Positions 8,210 through 16,240 of a stretch of 64,000 nt of DNA are shown here, one piece after another; position 1 is the first letter of the stretch; every line of letters begins with the position of its first letter. The notes below the pieces were generated by a model that did not search any database, was not told the DNA's origin, and saw only the letters and a list, made by a program, of their open reading frames with translations. This stretch comes from Leadbetterella byssophila_A (GTDB lineage Bacteria > Bacteroidota > Bacteroidia > Cytophagales > Spirosomataceae): NCBI GenBank assembly GCA_040394735.1, contig JBEBRR010000004.1, positions 28,363-92,362 on the forward strand, given 5' to 3'. The position numbers and the translations under genes are program-made.

Positions 8210-8629
8210 TTATTTCTCCAGGAAATACGAAACCGCAAGCTTATACCCTGCAAGTCCCAGTCCGAAAATAGCTCCCCTGGCCTTCGGGCTGATGTAGGAA
8301 TGCTTGCGGAACTCCTCGCGGGCATGGATATTGGAAATATGCACTTCCACTGACGGAGTCTTTACCCCGCCCAGTGCGTCTGCCAGCGCCACCGATGTGT
8401 GTGTGAGGCCTCCGGCATTTAAAATAATGCCGTCGTAGGTGAAACCCACTTCGTGAATCTTATCAATAAGCACCCCCTCGTGATTAGACTGGAAGTACTC
8501 AAGGGCAACCGCAGGGAATTCGGCCTGTAAGGTTTTGAAATAATCTTCGAAGCTCTGATGGCCGTAGATTTCCGGCTCCCGTTTTCCGAGAAGATTAAGA
8601 TTGGGCCCGTTAATGATGATTATTTTCAC
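8210..8629 (-). CDS. aroQ: 3-dehydroquinate dehydratase, type II
   Basis: The third step of the shikimate pathway: dehydration of 3-dehydroquinate to 3-dehydroshikimate. At 139 residues it is slightly short but typical for Bacteroidota. The substrate-binding N terminus GPNLNLLGKREPEIYG carries the catalytic Tyr22. NAGGLTHTS and EVHISNIHAREEFRKHSY supply the remaining active-site Asn, His and Arg residues. The start is GTG (8627-8629); no ATG exists in a sensible place. A TAnnTTTG box at 8652-8659 gives a leader of about 20 bases. Shikimate flux feeds tyrosine, the likely precursor of the pigment made by the locus at 13.7-49 kb, but no linkage is implied. Confidence 0.95.
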   Translation of the reverse strand: MKIIIINGPNLNLLGKREPEIYGHQSFEDYFKTLQAEFPAVALEYFQSNHEGVLIDKIHEVGFTYDGIILNAGGLTHTSVALADALGGVKTPSVEVHISNIHAREEFRKHSYISPKARGAIFGLGLAGYKLAVSYFLEK

Positions 8630-8650
8630 AGAAAAGATGGTTTTTTAACT

Positions 8651-8965
8651 TCAAATGTACGGAATAAAATTCCAAAATCGTCTTGTTTTTAAGTAAGCCG
8701 GATTTTGGTCGTTAGCATAGGCTTCCCGCTCAAATCCGATCGCGTAATAGGCTTTGTTGGCATCCTTGCAGCGCATCCATTTCACGGCCCACTCCAAAAC
8801 ATACCAGATATAGAAGGGAAGAATAAGCATTTCCAGCTGCTGCCGGAGGTGAATACGCTCATGAAGAAGTAATCTTTCCGAAGGATTCTTCGTCTTTACC
8901 AGCACGAAAGGCCAAAGGGCAATGCCTTCGATTGTTCTGAAATTAACGCCGCGGATGAGGATCAT
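8651..8965 (-). CDS. Small HExxH protein, possible minimal metallopeptidase
   Basis: A 104-residue protein with HERIH at residues 35-39, the zinc-binding HExxH pattern, set in a hydrophobic helix context (LLLHERIHLRQQLEMLILPFYIWYVLEW). About 40 residues further is GFEREAYAND, whose Glu79 or Glu81 could be a third gluzincin-type ligand. I do not recognise a named family with confidence. It may be a membrane-associated zinc protease remnant or a full but very small member of an unknown-function family. It ends 22 bases before the aroQ start, and the aroQ promoter lies at its 3' end. Confidence 0.65.
   Translation of the reverse strand: MILIRGVNFRTIEGIALWPFVLVKTKNPSERLLLHERIHLRQQLEMLILPFYIWYVLEWAVKWMRCKDANKAYYAIGFEREAYANDQNPAYLKTRRFWNFIPYI
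8652..8659 (-). promoter_or_regulatory. -7 promoter box for aroQ
   Basis: Minus-strand TACATTTG matches TAnnTTTG, 22 bases before the GTG start of aroQ. It overlaps the last codons of the upstream small gene and supports the GTG start. Confidence 0.5.
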
Positions 8966-9004
8966 ATGTATTCCGGGTAACGAGTTCCGGGTAGCAAGTA
9001 ATTA

Positions 9005-10045
9005 TCAATTCCCCTCATCTTTGTAGATCCCGATGAAGATTTTTCCTTCGGTATCAATAGATGCCCGGTACATCCCTTCGGAATTGAAAGGCATGGCAAT
9101 GTTCCCGTTTTTGTCTACCGCTATTACGCCGCCTTCACCGCCGCGGTCCACCAGCTTCTTCATGACCACCTCATCTGCAGCCTTTTTCAGTGGCAGGCCT
9201 TTGTATTCTATCAGTGCAGAAATGTCATAGGCGACCACCGAGCGGATGAAATACTCACCATGTCCGGTAGCCGATACGGCGCAGGTAGCGTTATTGGCGT
9301 AGGTGCCGGCACCTATGATGGGGGCGTCGCCCACACGGTTCCATCTTTTATTGGTCATACCACCGGTGGAGGTCGCAGCGGCCAGGTTTCCCTGCTTATC
9401 CAGGGCCACTGCGCCGACTGTTCCGAATTTCTTTCCTTCATCAAAAATGAGATAACCGGTTTTGGGCAGGGCTTTCTTTACGGTATCGGTATGGTCCAGT
9501 TCCACCTTTTCAGCTTTAAGCGCCCGTTGAAGGCCCTCCCAGCGTTTTTCGGTATAGAAGTAGGAAGGATCTACGATGACTTCTCCCTGCGCTCCGGCAA
9601 ACTCTTCCGCTCCCTTACCCGTCAGCATAACATGTTCTGATTTCTCCATGACCTTCCTTGCCGTTCTGATGGGATTCCTGATAGTAGAAACCCCTGCAAT
9701 GGAGCCAGCAGCAAGGTTTGCTCCGTTCATGATGGCGGCATCCATCTCATTCTTGCCTTCATGGGTAAAAACCGCCCCTTTACCGGCATTGAACAGCGGG
9801 TTATTTTCCATTTCCATCACGGCTGCTTCCACCGCATCCAGGCTGCTCCCGCCATTTTTCAGTACGGCATACCCTTTCTGAAGAGCAACGGTAAGGCCTT
9901 CCCGGTACGCTTTTTCCATCTCCGCACTCATGTTTTTACGGGTGATGGTGCCTGCTCCGCCATGAATGGCAATAGCGGTTTTCCCCTGCGCGTATAGCCC
10001 CTGCGACAAGGCCAGTGAGATGATCAGAACAAATATTTTTTTCAT
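9005..10045 (-). CDS. Isoaspartyl peptidase / plant-type L-asparaginase
   Basis: An N-terminal nucleophile hydrolase (Ntn fold) that removes isoaspartyl residues from peptides and hydrolyses asparagine. The protein is 346 residues from the ATG at 10043-10045. An upstream in-frame start at 10069 would put a charged extension before the signal peptide, so I reject it. The signal peptide (MKKIFVLIISLALSQG, then LYAQG) points to the periplasm. The autocleavage nucleophile is the Thr of FGTVGAVALD, preceded by the flexible linker; GGMTNKRWNRVGDAPIIGAG is the substrate pocket. GAGT and IHGGAG near the N terminus are family hallmarks. The start codon lies in a copy of the dispersed leader repeat. 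Confidence 0.92.
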   Translation of the reverse strand: MKKIFVLIISLALSQGLYAQGKTAIAIHGGAGTITRKNMSAEMEKAYREGLTVALQKGYAVLKNGGSSLDAVEAAVMEMENNPLFNAGKGAVFTHEGKNEMDAAIMNGANLAAGSIAGVSTIRNPIRTARKVMEKSEHVMLTGKGAEEFAGAQGEVIVDPSYFYTEKRWEGLQRALKAEKVELDHTDTVKKALPKTGYLIFDEGKKFGTVGAVALDKQGNLAAATSTGGMTNKRWNRVGDAPIIGAGTYANNATCAVSATGHGEYFIRSVVAYDISALIEYKGLPLKKAADEVVMKKLVDRGGEGGVIAVDKNGNIAMPFNSEGMYRASIDTEGKIFIGIYKDEGN

Positions 10046-10172
10046 AGATATACATTTACGATTGATCATTTCTGATTGACGGGTTTATTCACTGCAACCG
10101 ACCGGTTGGCGCCTTAAATCTCCTCATCCGTATAAATTTTGGCCATTAAGCATTAACCATTAGCCATTCTAT
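10043..10172 (-). repeat. Dispersed leader repeat, diverged copy 2
   Basis: Read on the minus strand the order is a GGCTAATGG/TTAATGG segment, then CCAAAATTTATACGGATG, then a palindrome CAACCGGTCGGTTG, then GTGAATAA, then CGTAAATGTATATCTATG, whose ATG starts the isoaspartyl peptidase gene. The layout parallels copy 1 at 6549-6665. Its distal end overlaps the last codons of the gene ending at 10153. Confidence 0.45.
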
Positions 10173-11229
10173 CCCCGCTTTCCTCTTTCCCCTCTTCTAT
10201 CTTCTCATCCACTTCCTGCAGATCACCGGCATCGGGTTTTTCTTTCAGTGTATTTTGGGAATGATTCAGAGGATCAATCACAAAGCTAAATAAAACCGGC
10301 AAATGATCGGAGTCTACGTCCGGTAAAGTTTTAAGTTCTTTTACAAAAATGTCGGCCGAGTGATAAACCTGGTCAATAGGAAACCGCAGCAGCCGGTAGC
10401 GCGCATGAAAAGTAGAGATGAAGCCGCGGCCCAGGCGCGGGTCCACCAGTTCGGAGGTCCTGACAAACAGGCGCGAAGCCTCAGCCCAGGCCACACAGTT
10501 GAAGTCGCCGATAGCTACCGTAGGAATTTCTTTATTCTGACGGATCGACTTCGCTACAGATAGCATGTCTCCGTCCCGTTCCCGGGAGGTTTCTTCTTCC
10601 GTAGGACTCGGCGGCGGCGGATGCAGAGCGAAAATCTTAAATACGAAACCATCCGGAGTGATCACTTCCGCTTCAATGCTGGGGAGGTCATCGGCCACAA
10701 AAAAATGGGTTGCGGTCTTCTGTAACTTCAGTCGTGAAAACAGGTGCATTCCATAAGTATTATCCAGCGGCACTTTTACGGAGAAGGGATAGTCTTTGTC
10801 CAGCTTATTGAGGGCCCTGTCCCATTGGGTATCACTCTCCATCGTAAGAATGAGGTCGGGTTTCAGCGCATGAATAAGTTGTATGAATTTGCCGTAATTG
10901 CGGTTCTCCTGGTAAACGTTCAGTGAAATAATGGTAACCGGTCCAGACGCCTGCGCAGTAGGAGGAAGCCTCGAAGTTCTGAACAGGGGAGTGTAGGGAT
11001 AGAGCGTCAGCCCGTTAAAAAGTGTTGCGACCAGGAGAATACCTGCCGTCCAGAGAGTTTCAGGCATAAAAAGTGGAAAACTTACCAGCAGGATAACCTG
11101 CAAAATGAAAAGCTGTATCTTACCAAAATCAGGCACCCTGAAAATCCAGTGCGGATTTTTTACCAGGGGGAGCAGGGTCATGATAACCAGTACCCAGGCC
11201 AGGAGGTGATAAGTAAGGATCATAAGCAT
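10153..11229 (-). CDS. Membrane-anchored endonuclease/exonuclease/phosphatase-family protein
   Basis: A 358-residue protein. About three hydrophobic helices in the first 95 residues (LLAWVLVIMTLLPLV, LFILQVILLVSF, LLVATLFNGL) precede a soluble EEP domain starting at VTIISLNVYQENRN. Catalytic motifs are the Glu of LTMESDTQW, GDFN (metal and transition-state residues) and SDHLPV at the end. The C-terminal tail is strongly charged. Relatives cleave phosphodiesters in nucleic acids or lipids; the substrate is unknown. I take ATG 11227-11229: the longer frame starts with TTG at 11268, inside the predicted -7 box. The last codons are made of sequence shared with the dispersed repeat. Confidence 0.8.
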   Translation of the reverse strand: MLMILTYHLLAWVLVIMTLLPLVKNPHWIFRVPDFGKIQLFILQVILLVSFPLFMPETLWTAGILLVATLFNGLTLYPYTPLFRTSRLPPTAQASGPVTIISLNVYQENRNYGKFIQLIHALKPDLILTMESDTQWDRALNKLDKDYPFSVKVPLDNTYGMHLFSRLKLQKTATHFFVADDLPSIEAEVITPDGFVFKIFALHPPPPSPTEEETSRERDGDMLSVAKSIRQNKEIPTVAIGDFNCVAWAEASRLFVRTSELVDPRLGRGFISTFHARYRLLRFPIDQVYHSADIFVKELKTLPDVDSDHLPVLFSFVIDPLNHSQNTLKEKPDAGDLQEVDEKIEEGKEESGDRMANG

Positions 11230-11265
11230 GTGCCGGTTAAAATTTGATTTGCAAGAGCTCAGGAA

Positions 11266-11273
11266 CAAAGATA
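11266..11273 (-). promoter_or_regulatory. -7 promoter box for the EEP-family gene
   Basis: Minus-strand TATCTTTG, a full match to TAnnTTTG, 36 bases before the ATG at 11229. It rules out the longer TTG start at 11268. Confidence 0.5.
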
Positions 11274-11356
11274 GAAAATAGCTTTGTATCAGGTAATTAT
11301 TTGGCTGGTTAAAGCCAAGCTACCTGCGCGTGATGAATCATTTATTAACTAAAAAG

Positions 11357-11405
11357 CCCTTCGGCAAGCTTAGGGTGACAGTAGCACACTGAGCTTGCCG
11401 AAGGG
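11357..11405. repeat. REP-type palindrome
   Basis: Perfect 14-base arms CCCTTCGGCAAGCT (11357-11370) and AGCTTGCCGAAGGG (11392-11405) flank an internal TAGGGTGACAGTAGCACACTG. This is the well-known CCCTTCG-CAAGCTCAGGGTGACA type of REP element found across many bacteria. It sits in the gap between two minus-strand genes and downstream of the beta-barrel gene. Confidence 0.75.
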
Positions 11406-11440
11406 TCTTAGAAGGTTTTATACAATATTTTCAGACAACT

Positions 11441-12046
11441 TTACAGTATCCGCAGTCCCAGGGTGACCTGCCAGCCGTCCATTTTCTGATTGAACTTTTC
11501 ATCCTGGAAGTGCTTGCTGGAAATGCTGCCCAGACTGCCTTCTTTCCGGAGGTCAATGTCCAGCTTTCCGAAAGAAAGTCCGGCTCCCAGCTGGTACCCG
11601 AAAGTAGCATTCTTAAAGGCTTCATCTTCGGTAACCGTGGTAGTAACATTTTTAAGGAAAGTATGTTCTTCCTTCAGCTTAAGGGTAGCTACCGGGCCGG
11701 CATTTATCCTCAGGAAATCCAGTAACTTAACGCCCACCAATACAGGAATATCAATATTTTTTATTTTGATGTCATAGGTGGTTGATCCGGTAACGTCCTT
11801 GATCGACCCGTTTCTTTCGGTATACAGAAGCTCGGGTTGGAGGTAAATGCCTTCACCTATCCGGGCAAAAACACCGGCAGAAAAACCGGTTTTGGTATCA
11901 AGGCTTTCTTTATAATTGTTACTTAATGACCCTTCATCCGTATGGATCTTATTCAGGTTGATTCCCCCTTTTACACCGAATCCGAACTGGGCCGAGGCAG
12001 CGTGGGCACAGAATACTGTGACGATGGCCAAAATCAGTTTTTTCAT
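11441..12046 (-). CDS. PorT-like outer-membrane beta-barrel protein
   Basis: A 201-residue exported protein with a signal peptide (MKKLILAIVTVFCAHAASA) and alternating beta strands typical of the small Bacteroidota outer-membrane barrels (outer membrane protein beta-barrel domain). Landmarks are FGFGVKGGINLNKI after the signal peptide, TGFSAGVFARIGEGIYLQPELLY, IDIPVLVGVKLLDFLRINAGP, and a final strand WQVTLGLRIL with a C-terminal hydrophobic residue as expected for BAM recognition. Function is unknown; such proteins are often of unassigned role. It is divergent from radA, whose start is 75 bases away. Confidence 0.82.
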   Translation of the reverse strand: MKKLILAIVTVFCAHAASAQFGFGVKGGINLNKIHTDEGSLSNNYKESLDTKTGFSAGVFARIGEGIYLQPELLYTERNGSIKDVTGSTTYDIKIKNIDIPVLVGVKLLDFLRINAGPVATLKLKEEHTFLKNVTTTVTEDEAFKNATFGYQLGAGLSFGKLDIDLRKEGSLGSISSKHFQDEKFNQKMDGWQVTLGLRIL

Positions 12047-12120
12047 AATCAGTTTTGTTTGGTTGTTTAAGTTATGAAGTCCCGTTTAGAACGTATATTG
12101 CGGCTTAATATTTTAGTCGG

Positions 12121-13488
12121 ATGGCAAAAGTTAAAACTTCCTGGTTCTGCCAGAAATGCGGATACAACTCCCCCAAGTGGCTGGGTAGGTGCCCTTCCTG
12201 CGGGGAATGGAGCACGCTGGTGGAGGAGGTGATCTCTTCGGGAGAGCCTGAAAGAGGGAAGTGGAGAAGCGCAGAATCACCGGGGTCAAAACCCCGCCTT
12301 CTTTCGCAGATTAACCGCGCGGAAAAGTACCGGATCATTACCGAAGATGAAGAGTTTAACCGGGTGCTGGGCGGTGGACTGGTGCCGGGTTCGCTGACGC
12401 TTATTGGCGGAGAACCGGGAATCGGTAAGTCTACCCTGATGCTCCAGCTGGCACTGAGCCTTAACGATTACAATGTGCTGTATATATCCGGTGAAGAGAG
12501 CGAGCAGCAGATCAAAATGCGTGCCGAGCGGCTGCCGGTTCATAGTGAGCGCTGCTATGTGCTTACCGAAACCTCTACCGACATCATTTTTAAGCATATT
12601 GAAATGGTAGAGCCTGACGTGGTGGTGATTGATTCGATACAGACACTGGTTTCTCCCCTGATTGAGAGCGGGGCGGGAAGCGTTTCCCAGGTGAAAGAAT
12701 GTACGGCCGAGATCATGCGTTTTGCCAAGGAATCGGACGTGCCGGTGATCCTGATCGGGCATATCACCAAAGAAGGCTCGCTGGCAGGTCCCAAGGTGCT
12801 GGAACACATGGTAGATACCGTGCTTCAGTTTGAGGGTGACCGCTTCATGACCTACAGAATACTTCGTACCATTAAAAACCGTTTCGGGAATGCCTCTGAG
12901 CTGGGTATCTATGAAATGCTTTCGAACGGCCTCCGGCAGGTCAGCAATCCCTCGGAAATCCTGATATCGGAAAAGACCGATAACCTCAGCGGGGTGGCCA
13001 TTGCTGCCATGATCGAAGGTAACCGGCCGTTGCAGATCGAGATACAGTCACTGGTCAGCACAGCCAACTACGGAACACCCCAAAGAAGCAGTAACGGCTT
13101 TGACCTGCGCCGCCTGCAGATGCTGCTGGCCGTGCTGGAGAAACGAGGGGGCTTCCGGCTGGGCACCCAGGATGTTTTCCTGAACGTGGCCGGCGGGCTG
13201 AAAGTAGACGATCCGGCCATAGATCTGGCCGTATGCTGCAGTATTGTTTCTTCCTATGAAGATACGGCTATCCCGCATTCGGTATGTTTCAGCGCTGAGG
13301 TGGGGCTGGGGGGCGAAGTACGCCCGGTAAGCCGTATTGAAGCACGTATCTCAGAGGCTGCCAAGCTGGGTTTTGAAAGAATATACGTTTCCCGGAATAA
13401 CCTGAAAGGCATTAACCCCGAAAGCTTCGGCATCGCCATCCGGGGAGTAGGAAAACTGGAAGAAGTATTTTCAGAGCTGTTCGGATAA
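12121..13488 (+). CDS. radA: DNA repair protein RadA/Sms
   Basis: A RecA-like ATPase that drives branch migration in recombinational repair. It is 455 residues, the normal length. Order of domains: a four-cysteine zinc finger (C10, C13, C24, C27) near the N terminus; the RecA-type core with Walker A GEPGIGKS at 97-104; the RadA-specific KNRFG motif; and a C-terminal Lon-protease-like domain (DVFLNVAGGLKVDDPAIDLA ... GLGGEVRPVSRIEARISEAA). No catalytic Ser/Lys of an active Lon protease is expected in this family. TATATTG at 12094-12100 may be a variant -7 box. Confidence 0.96.
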   Translation: MAKVKTSWFCQKCGYNSPKWLGRCPSCGEWSTLVEEVISSGEPERGKWRSAESPGSKPRLLSQINRAEKYRIITEDEEFNRVLGGGLVPGSLTLIGGEPGIGKSTLMLQLALSLNDYNVLYISGEESEQQIKMRAERLPVHSERCYVLTETSTDIIFKHIEMVEPDVVVIDSIQTLVSPLIESGAGSVSQVKECTAEIMRFAKESDVPVILIGHITKEGSLAGPKVLEHMVDTVLQFEGDRFMTYRILRTIKNRFGNASELGIYEMLSNGLRQVSNPSEILISEKTDNLSGVAIAAMIEGNRPLQIEIQSLVSTANYGTPQRSSNGFDLRRLQMLLAVLEKRGGFRLGTQDVFLNVAGGLKVDDPAIDLAVCCSIVSSYEDTAIPHSVCFSAEVGLGGEVRPVSRIEARISEAAKLGFERIYVSRNNLKGINPESFGIAIRGVGKLEEVFSELFG

Positions 13489-13732
13489 GCTTTTCCCCCA
13501 GGCAGCCTCCCTGACGAGGCCGTTCCGGCCGATAAATTCAGGATCGGACCGGGGTTCCGGTTGAGTTCGATGCGGCAAAGAGACCAATGATCATCCGTGG
13601 CCCGCAGGGTGAAGGGATATTCATCAAAGAAAACCAAGCTCATCCCGTTTCCGGGTAATTACCATCAGGGGCAGGTAGCCGCAGTATTATGATCGGGCTG
13701 CCGGTCCGCAAAAAGAAAATCTCCCAACTGTG
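13489..13732. other. Intergenic stretch without a supported gene
   Basis: This stretch between radA and the pigment locus holds no convincing gene. A minus-strand frame ending inside radA and starting at 13643 contains a short protein-like run (FFDEYPFTLRATDDHWSLCR), which could be a gene remnant, but it has no start signal and no recognised domain. No clear terminator was found for radA. Confidence 0.4.
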
Positions 13733-13760
13733 TTGTTCTAAGGCTTAATCATTAATTTTG
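13733..13760 (+). promoter_or_regulatory. Promoter of the dar (flexirubin block 1) operon
   Basis: TAATTTTG at 13753-13760 matches TAnnTTTG, with a TTG at 13733-13735 seventeen bases upstream as a possible -33 element. The leader would be about 22 bases before darA ATG 13787. Confidence 0.6.
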
Positions 13761-13786
13761 CGTACCGTTTCCGGAAAATTAATTTG

Positions 13787-14692
13787 ATGAAGAAAAACGT
13801 CCTTGTGATTTACTATACCCAATCAGGCCAGCTAAAGGAAATTGCTGAGAGCCTGGTGCAGGCTTTCGGGGATCCGGCGGCATATGCAGTCACCTGGCAT
13901 CGTATTGAAATGGAGGAGGATTTTCCTTTTCCCTGGACAGGCGAAAGCTTTTTCGACAGCTTCCCGGATTCATTTCAGCAAAGGCCGCATCGTCTGAAAC
14001 CGGTGCCTGCGGAAATCCTGGAAGGAGATTATGACCTGATTCTGTTTCATTACCAGGTATGGTTCCTGAGCCCCTCCATTCCTGTAACCTCTTTTCTGAA
14101 GAGTGAGGAGGGCAAAAGGCTCCTGTCAGGGAGACCGGTAGTGACCGTCAGCGGGACCCGGAATATGTGGATCCTGGCCCAGGAAAAAGTGAAGAAGCTA
14201 CTGAAGGAAGCCGGGGCCGGCCTGGCAGGAAATGTAGCACTGGTAGATCGTGCCGGTAACCTGGTGAGTGTGGTAACCATTGTAGACTGGCTGTTTTCCG
14301 GTATTAAAAGAAAATACCTGGGTATTTTCCCTATGCCGGGGGTATCGGAAGAAGATATCCGCGGAGCTGAGCGGTTCGGCAGGATCATCCGGAAGCACCT
14401 GGAGGCCGACAGCCTGAGCCGTCTTCAACCCGAACTGGCGGCGGAAGGTGCCGTACGGGTCAGCTCTTTTCTGCTTTCAGTAGATCAGAAAGGAAATGCG
14501 ATCTTCAGAAAGTGGGCGCAGATAATTGAAAAACGGCCTTCCCAAAGAAAATTTCTGTTGAAGCTATTCAATATGTATGTGGTTTTGGCATTGTATGTGG
14601 TATCTCCTGTGGTATTTGTGTTTCATGTATTGACATACCCGTTCTGGAGGAGATCATTTTTAAGAGAAAGAGAGTATTTTCAGAGTGTTTAG
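13787..14692 (+). CDS. darA: Dialkylresorcinol condensing enzyme DarA
   Basis: In known dialkylresorcinol pathways DarA acts with the ketosynthase DarB to condense and aromatise two beta-ketoacyl chains; DarA is thought to do the aromatising oxidation. The 301-residue protein begins with a flavodoxin-like nucleotide loop (VIYYTQSGQ near residues 7-15) and has a hydrophobic C-terminal segment (VVLALYVVSPVVFVFHVLTY) that may tether it to the membrane. I use ATG 13787; a TTG directly before it is unlikely to be used. darB starts four bases after its stop, and the darA-darB pair is the signature of this pathway. It is the first gene of a run of nine closely packed plus-strand genes. Confidence 0.9.
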   Translation: MKKNVLVIYYTQSGQLKEIAESLVQAFGDPAAYAVTWHRIEMEEDFPFPWTGESFFDSFPDSFQQRPHRLKPVPAEILEGDYDLILFHYQVWFLSPSIPVTSFLKSEEGKRLLSGRPVVTVSGTRNMWILAQEKVKKLLKEAGAGLAGNVALVDRAGNLVSVVTIVDWLFSGIKRKYLGIFPMPGVSEEDIRGAERFGRIIRKHLEADSLSRLQPELAAEGAVRVSSFLLSVDQKGNAIFRKWAQIIEKRPSQRKFLLKLFNMYVVLALYVVSPVVFVFHVLTYPFWRRSFLREREYFQSV

Positions 14693-14696
14693 ATTT

Positions 14697-15836
14697 ATGG
14701 CAGAAGTTTATATTACCCGCGCGGCAAAGTTTTTACCCAATGACCCTGTTTCCAACGATGAGATGGAGGATTATCTGGGCCTGGTGAATAACGCAGCTTC
14801 CCGGGCAAAAAGGATCGTATTAAGGAATAACGGAATAAAAACGCGGTATTACTCTTTCGACAAATCGGGAGTAAGTACGCATACCAATGCGCAGCTGACC
14901 GCCCAGGCCATTGAAGGCCTGTACGGGGAAGGTTTCGGGGCGGAAGACATGGAGCTGCTATCGTGCGGTACGTCTTCTCCGGACACCCTGATGCCTTCGC
15001 ATACCGTACTGGTTCACGGATTCCTGAAAAACCGGAACCTGGAGATCAACTGCGCTTCGGGCAATTGCTGTGCCGGGATGAATGCCCTGAAATTCGGTTA
15101 CCTTTCAGTGAAATCCGGCGAAACGCGGAATGCCGTTTGTGCAGGATCCGAGCGTACGTCTTCCTGGATGCTGGCCGATAAGTTCAATGCGGAGATCCAG
15201 AACCTGGAAAAGCTGGAAGAGCAGCCTATCCTGGCGTTTAAGAAAGATTTTCTGCGTTTTATGCTGTCAGACGGAGCCGGTGCTTTTTTGCTGGAAAACC
15301 AGCCCAGAGGGCCGCTCTCCCTGCGGATAGAATGGATGGAAGGATACTCTTATGCTCATGAGCTGGAGACCTGCATGTATGCCGGGGGGGAAAAGACGGA
15401 AGACGGGAATGTGAAACCCTGGAGCGAATACGATCCGAAAGAATGGCTGAACCAGTCGGTATTTGCCATCAAGCAGGATACCCGCCTTCTTGACCGGTAT
15501 ATTCTTGAAAAAGGAGCGGAAAGCCTGAAAATGGCTATTGACAAGCACGGGTTATCTTCTGCGGAGGTAGATTATTTTCTTCCGCACGTTTCATCGCATT
15601 ATTTTGTCAGCGGACTGGCCCAGTCACTGGAGGAAAAGGGTGCTCCCATCCATCCGGAAAAATGGTTTATGAACCTTGCAAAAGTGGGAAACGTGGGAGC
15701 CGGTTCTATTTACCTGATGCTGGAAGAACTGTTCGGCTCGGGAAGACTGAGGGAAGGAGAAAAAATCCTGCTTTCGGTACCTGAAAGCGCCCGGTTCGCT
15801 TATTCGTATGCCCTTTTAACCGTAGTGAGCGTATGA
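14697..15836 (+). CDS. darB: Dialkylresorcinol ketosynthase DarB (KAS III type)
   Basis: A 379-residue thiolase-fold ketosynthase III relative that joins two acyl chains to form the cyclohexanedione precursor of the resorcinol ring. The nucleophile region is INCASGNCCAGMNALKFG; by alignment with FabH, Cys125 is the likely catalytic residue, with Cys124 next to it. His lies in DYFLPHVSSHYF and Asn in FMNLAKVGNVGAGS, completing the Cys-His-Asn triad. I start at ATG 14697 rather than the in-frame TTG at 14685, which would overlap darA. It overlaps the next gene by four bases (ATGA). Confidence 0.9.
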   Translation: MAEVYITRAAKFLPNDPVSNDEMEDYLGLVNNAASRAKRIVLRNNGIKTRYYSFDKSGVSTHTNAQLTAQAIEGLYGEGFGAEDMELLSCGTSSPDTLMPSHTVLVHGFLKNRNLEINCASGNCCAGMNALKFGYLSVKSGETRNAVCAGSERTSSWMLADKFNAEIQNLEKLEEQPILAFKKDFLRFMLSDGAGAFLLENQPRGPLSLRIEWMEGYSYAHELETCMYAGGEKTEDGNVKPWSEYDPKEWLNQSVFAIKQDTRLLDRYILEKGAESLKMAIDKHGLSSAEVDYFLPHVSSHYFVSGLAQSLEEKGAPIHPEKWFMNLAKVGNVGAGSIYLMLEELFGSGRLREGEKILLSVPESARFAYSYALLTVVSV

Positions 15837-16240
15837 TTAATGTAGCTGAATTATTGCCTCAGAAGTATCCCTTTGTTATGGTGGATACCCTCATTCACTA
15901 CACCGAAACAAGCATTAATTCAGGTTATACGATACGCCCGGCAGATATTTTTGCCGAAGACGGCTTTTTCCTGGAAGGCGGCATTGTAGAGCATATGGCG
16001 CAGTCTGTGGCCCTGCATACCGGTTACCGGTATTATTTAAAGAATGAGCCGGCACCGACAGGCTATATCGGCTCTATCAGTAACGTGGCTATTTACCGCT
16101 TACCTGCAGTAGGCGAATCCCTCACCACGCAGGTGGAGATTTTACAGGAGTTTATGGGAATTACCCTGGTCTCGGTGGAAACATTTGTGAATGATCTGCC
16201 GGTAGCATCCGGGAAGATGAAAACCGTGCTGGCCTCATGA
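15833..16240 (+). CDS. Hotdog-fold 3-hydroxyacyl-ACP dehydratase-like protein, first of a pair
   Basis: A 135-residue single hotdog domain related to FabZ/FabA. It carries the N-terminal LLPQKYPFVMVDTLIHY, which matches the FabZ opening HRYPFLLVD but with Gln-Lys in place of the catalytic His-Arg region, and GGIVEHMAQSVALHTGYRY for the central helix, where Glu-His replace the usual Glu. Because the canonical His is not obvious, it may act as a heterodimer with the next gene. It lies between darB (4-base overlap) and its sister at 16237 (4-base overlap), so translation is coupled. Likely role: forming double bonds in the polyene or processing Dar precursors. Confidence 0.75.
   Translation: MINVAELLPQKYPFVMVDTLIHYTETSINSGYTIRPADIFAEDGFFLEGGIVEHMAQSVALHTGYRYYLKNEPAPTGYIGSISNVAIYRLPAVGESLTTQVEILQEFMGITLVSVETFVNDLPVASGKMKTVLAS

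Noticed and set aside
13254..13643. Possible gene remnant on the minus strand after radA
   Set aside because: Most of it is antisense to radA; only about 45 residues lie in the gap, too short to judge.
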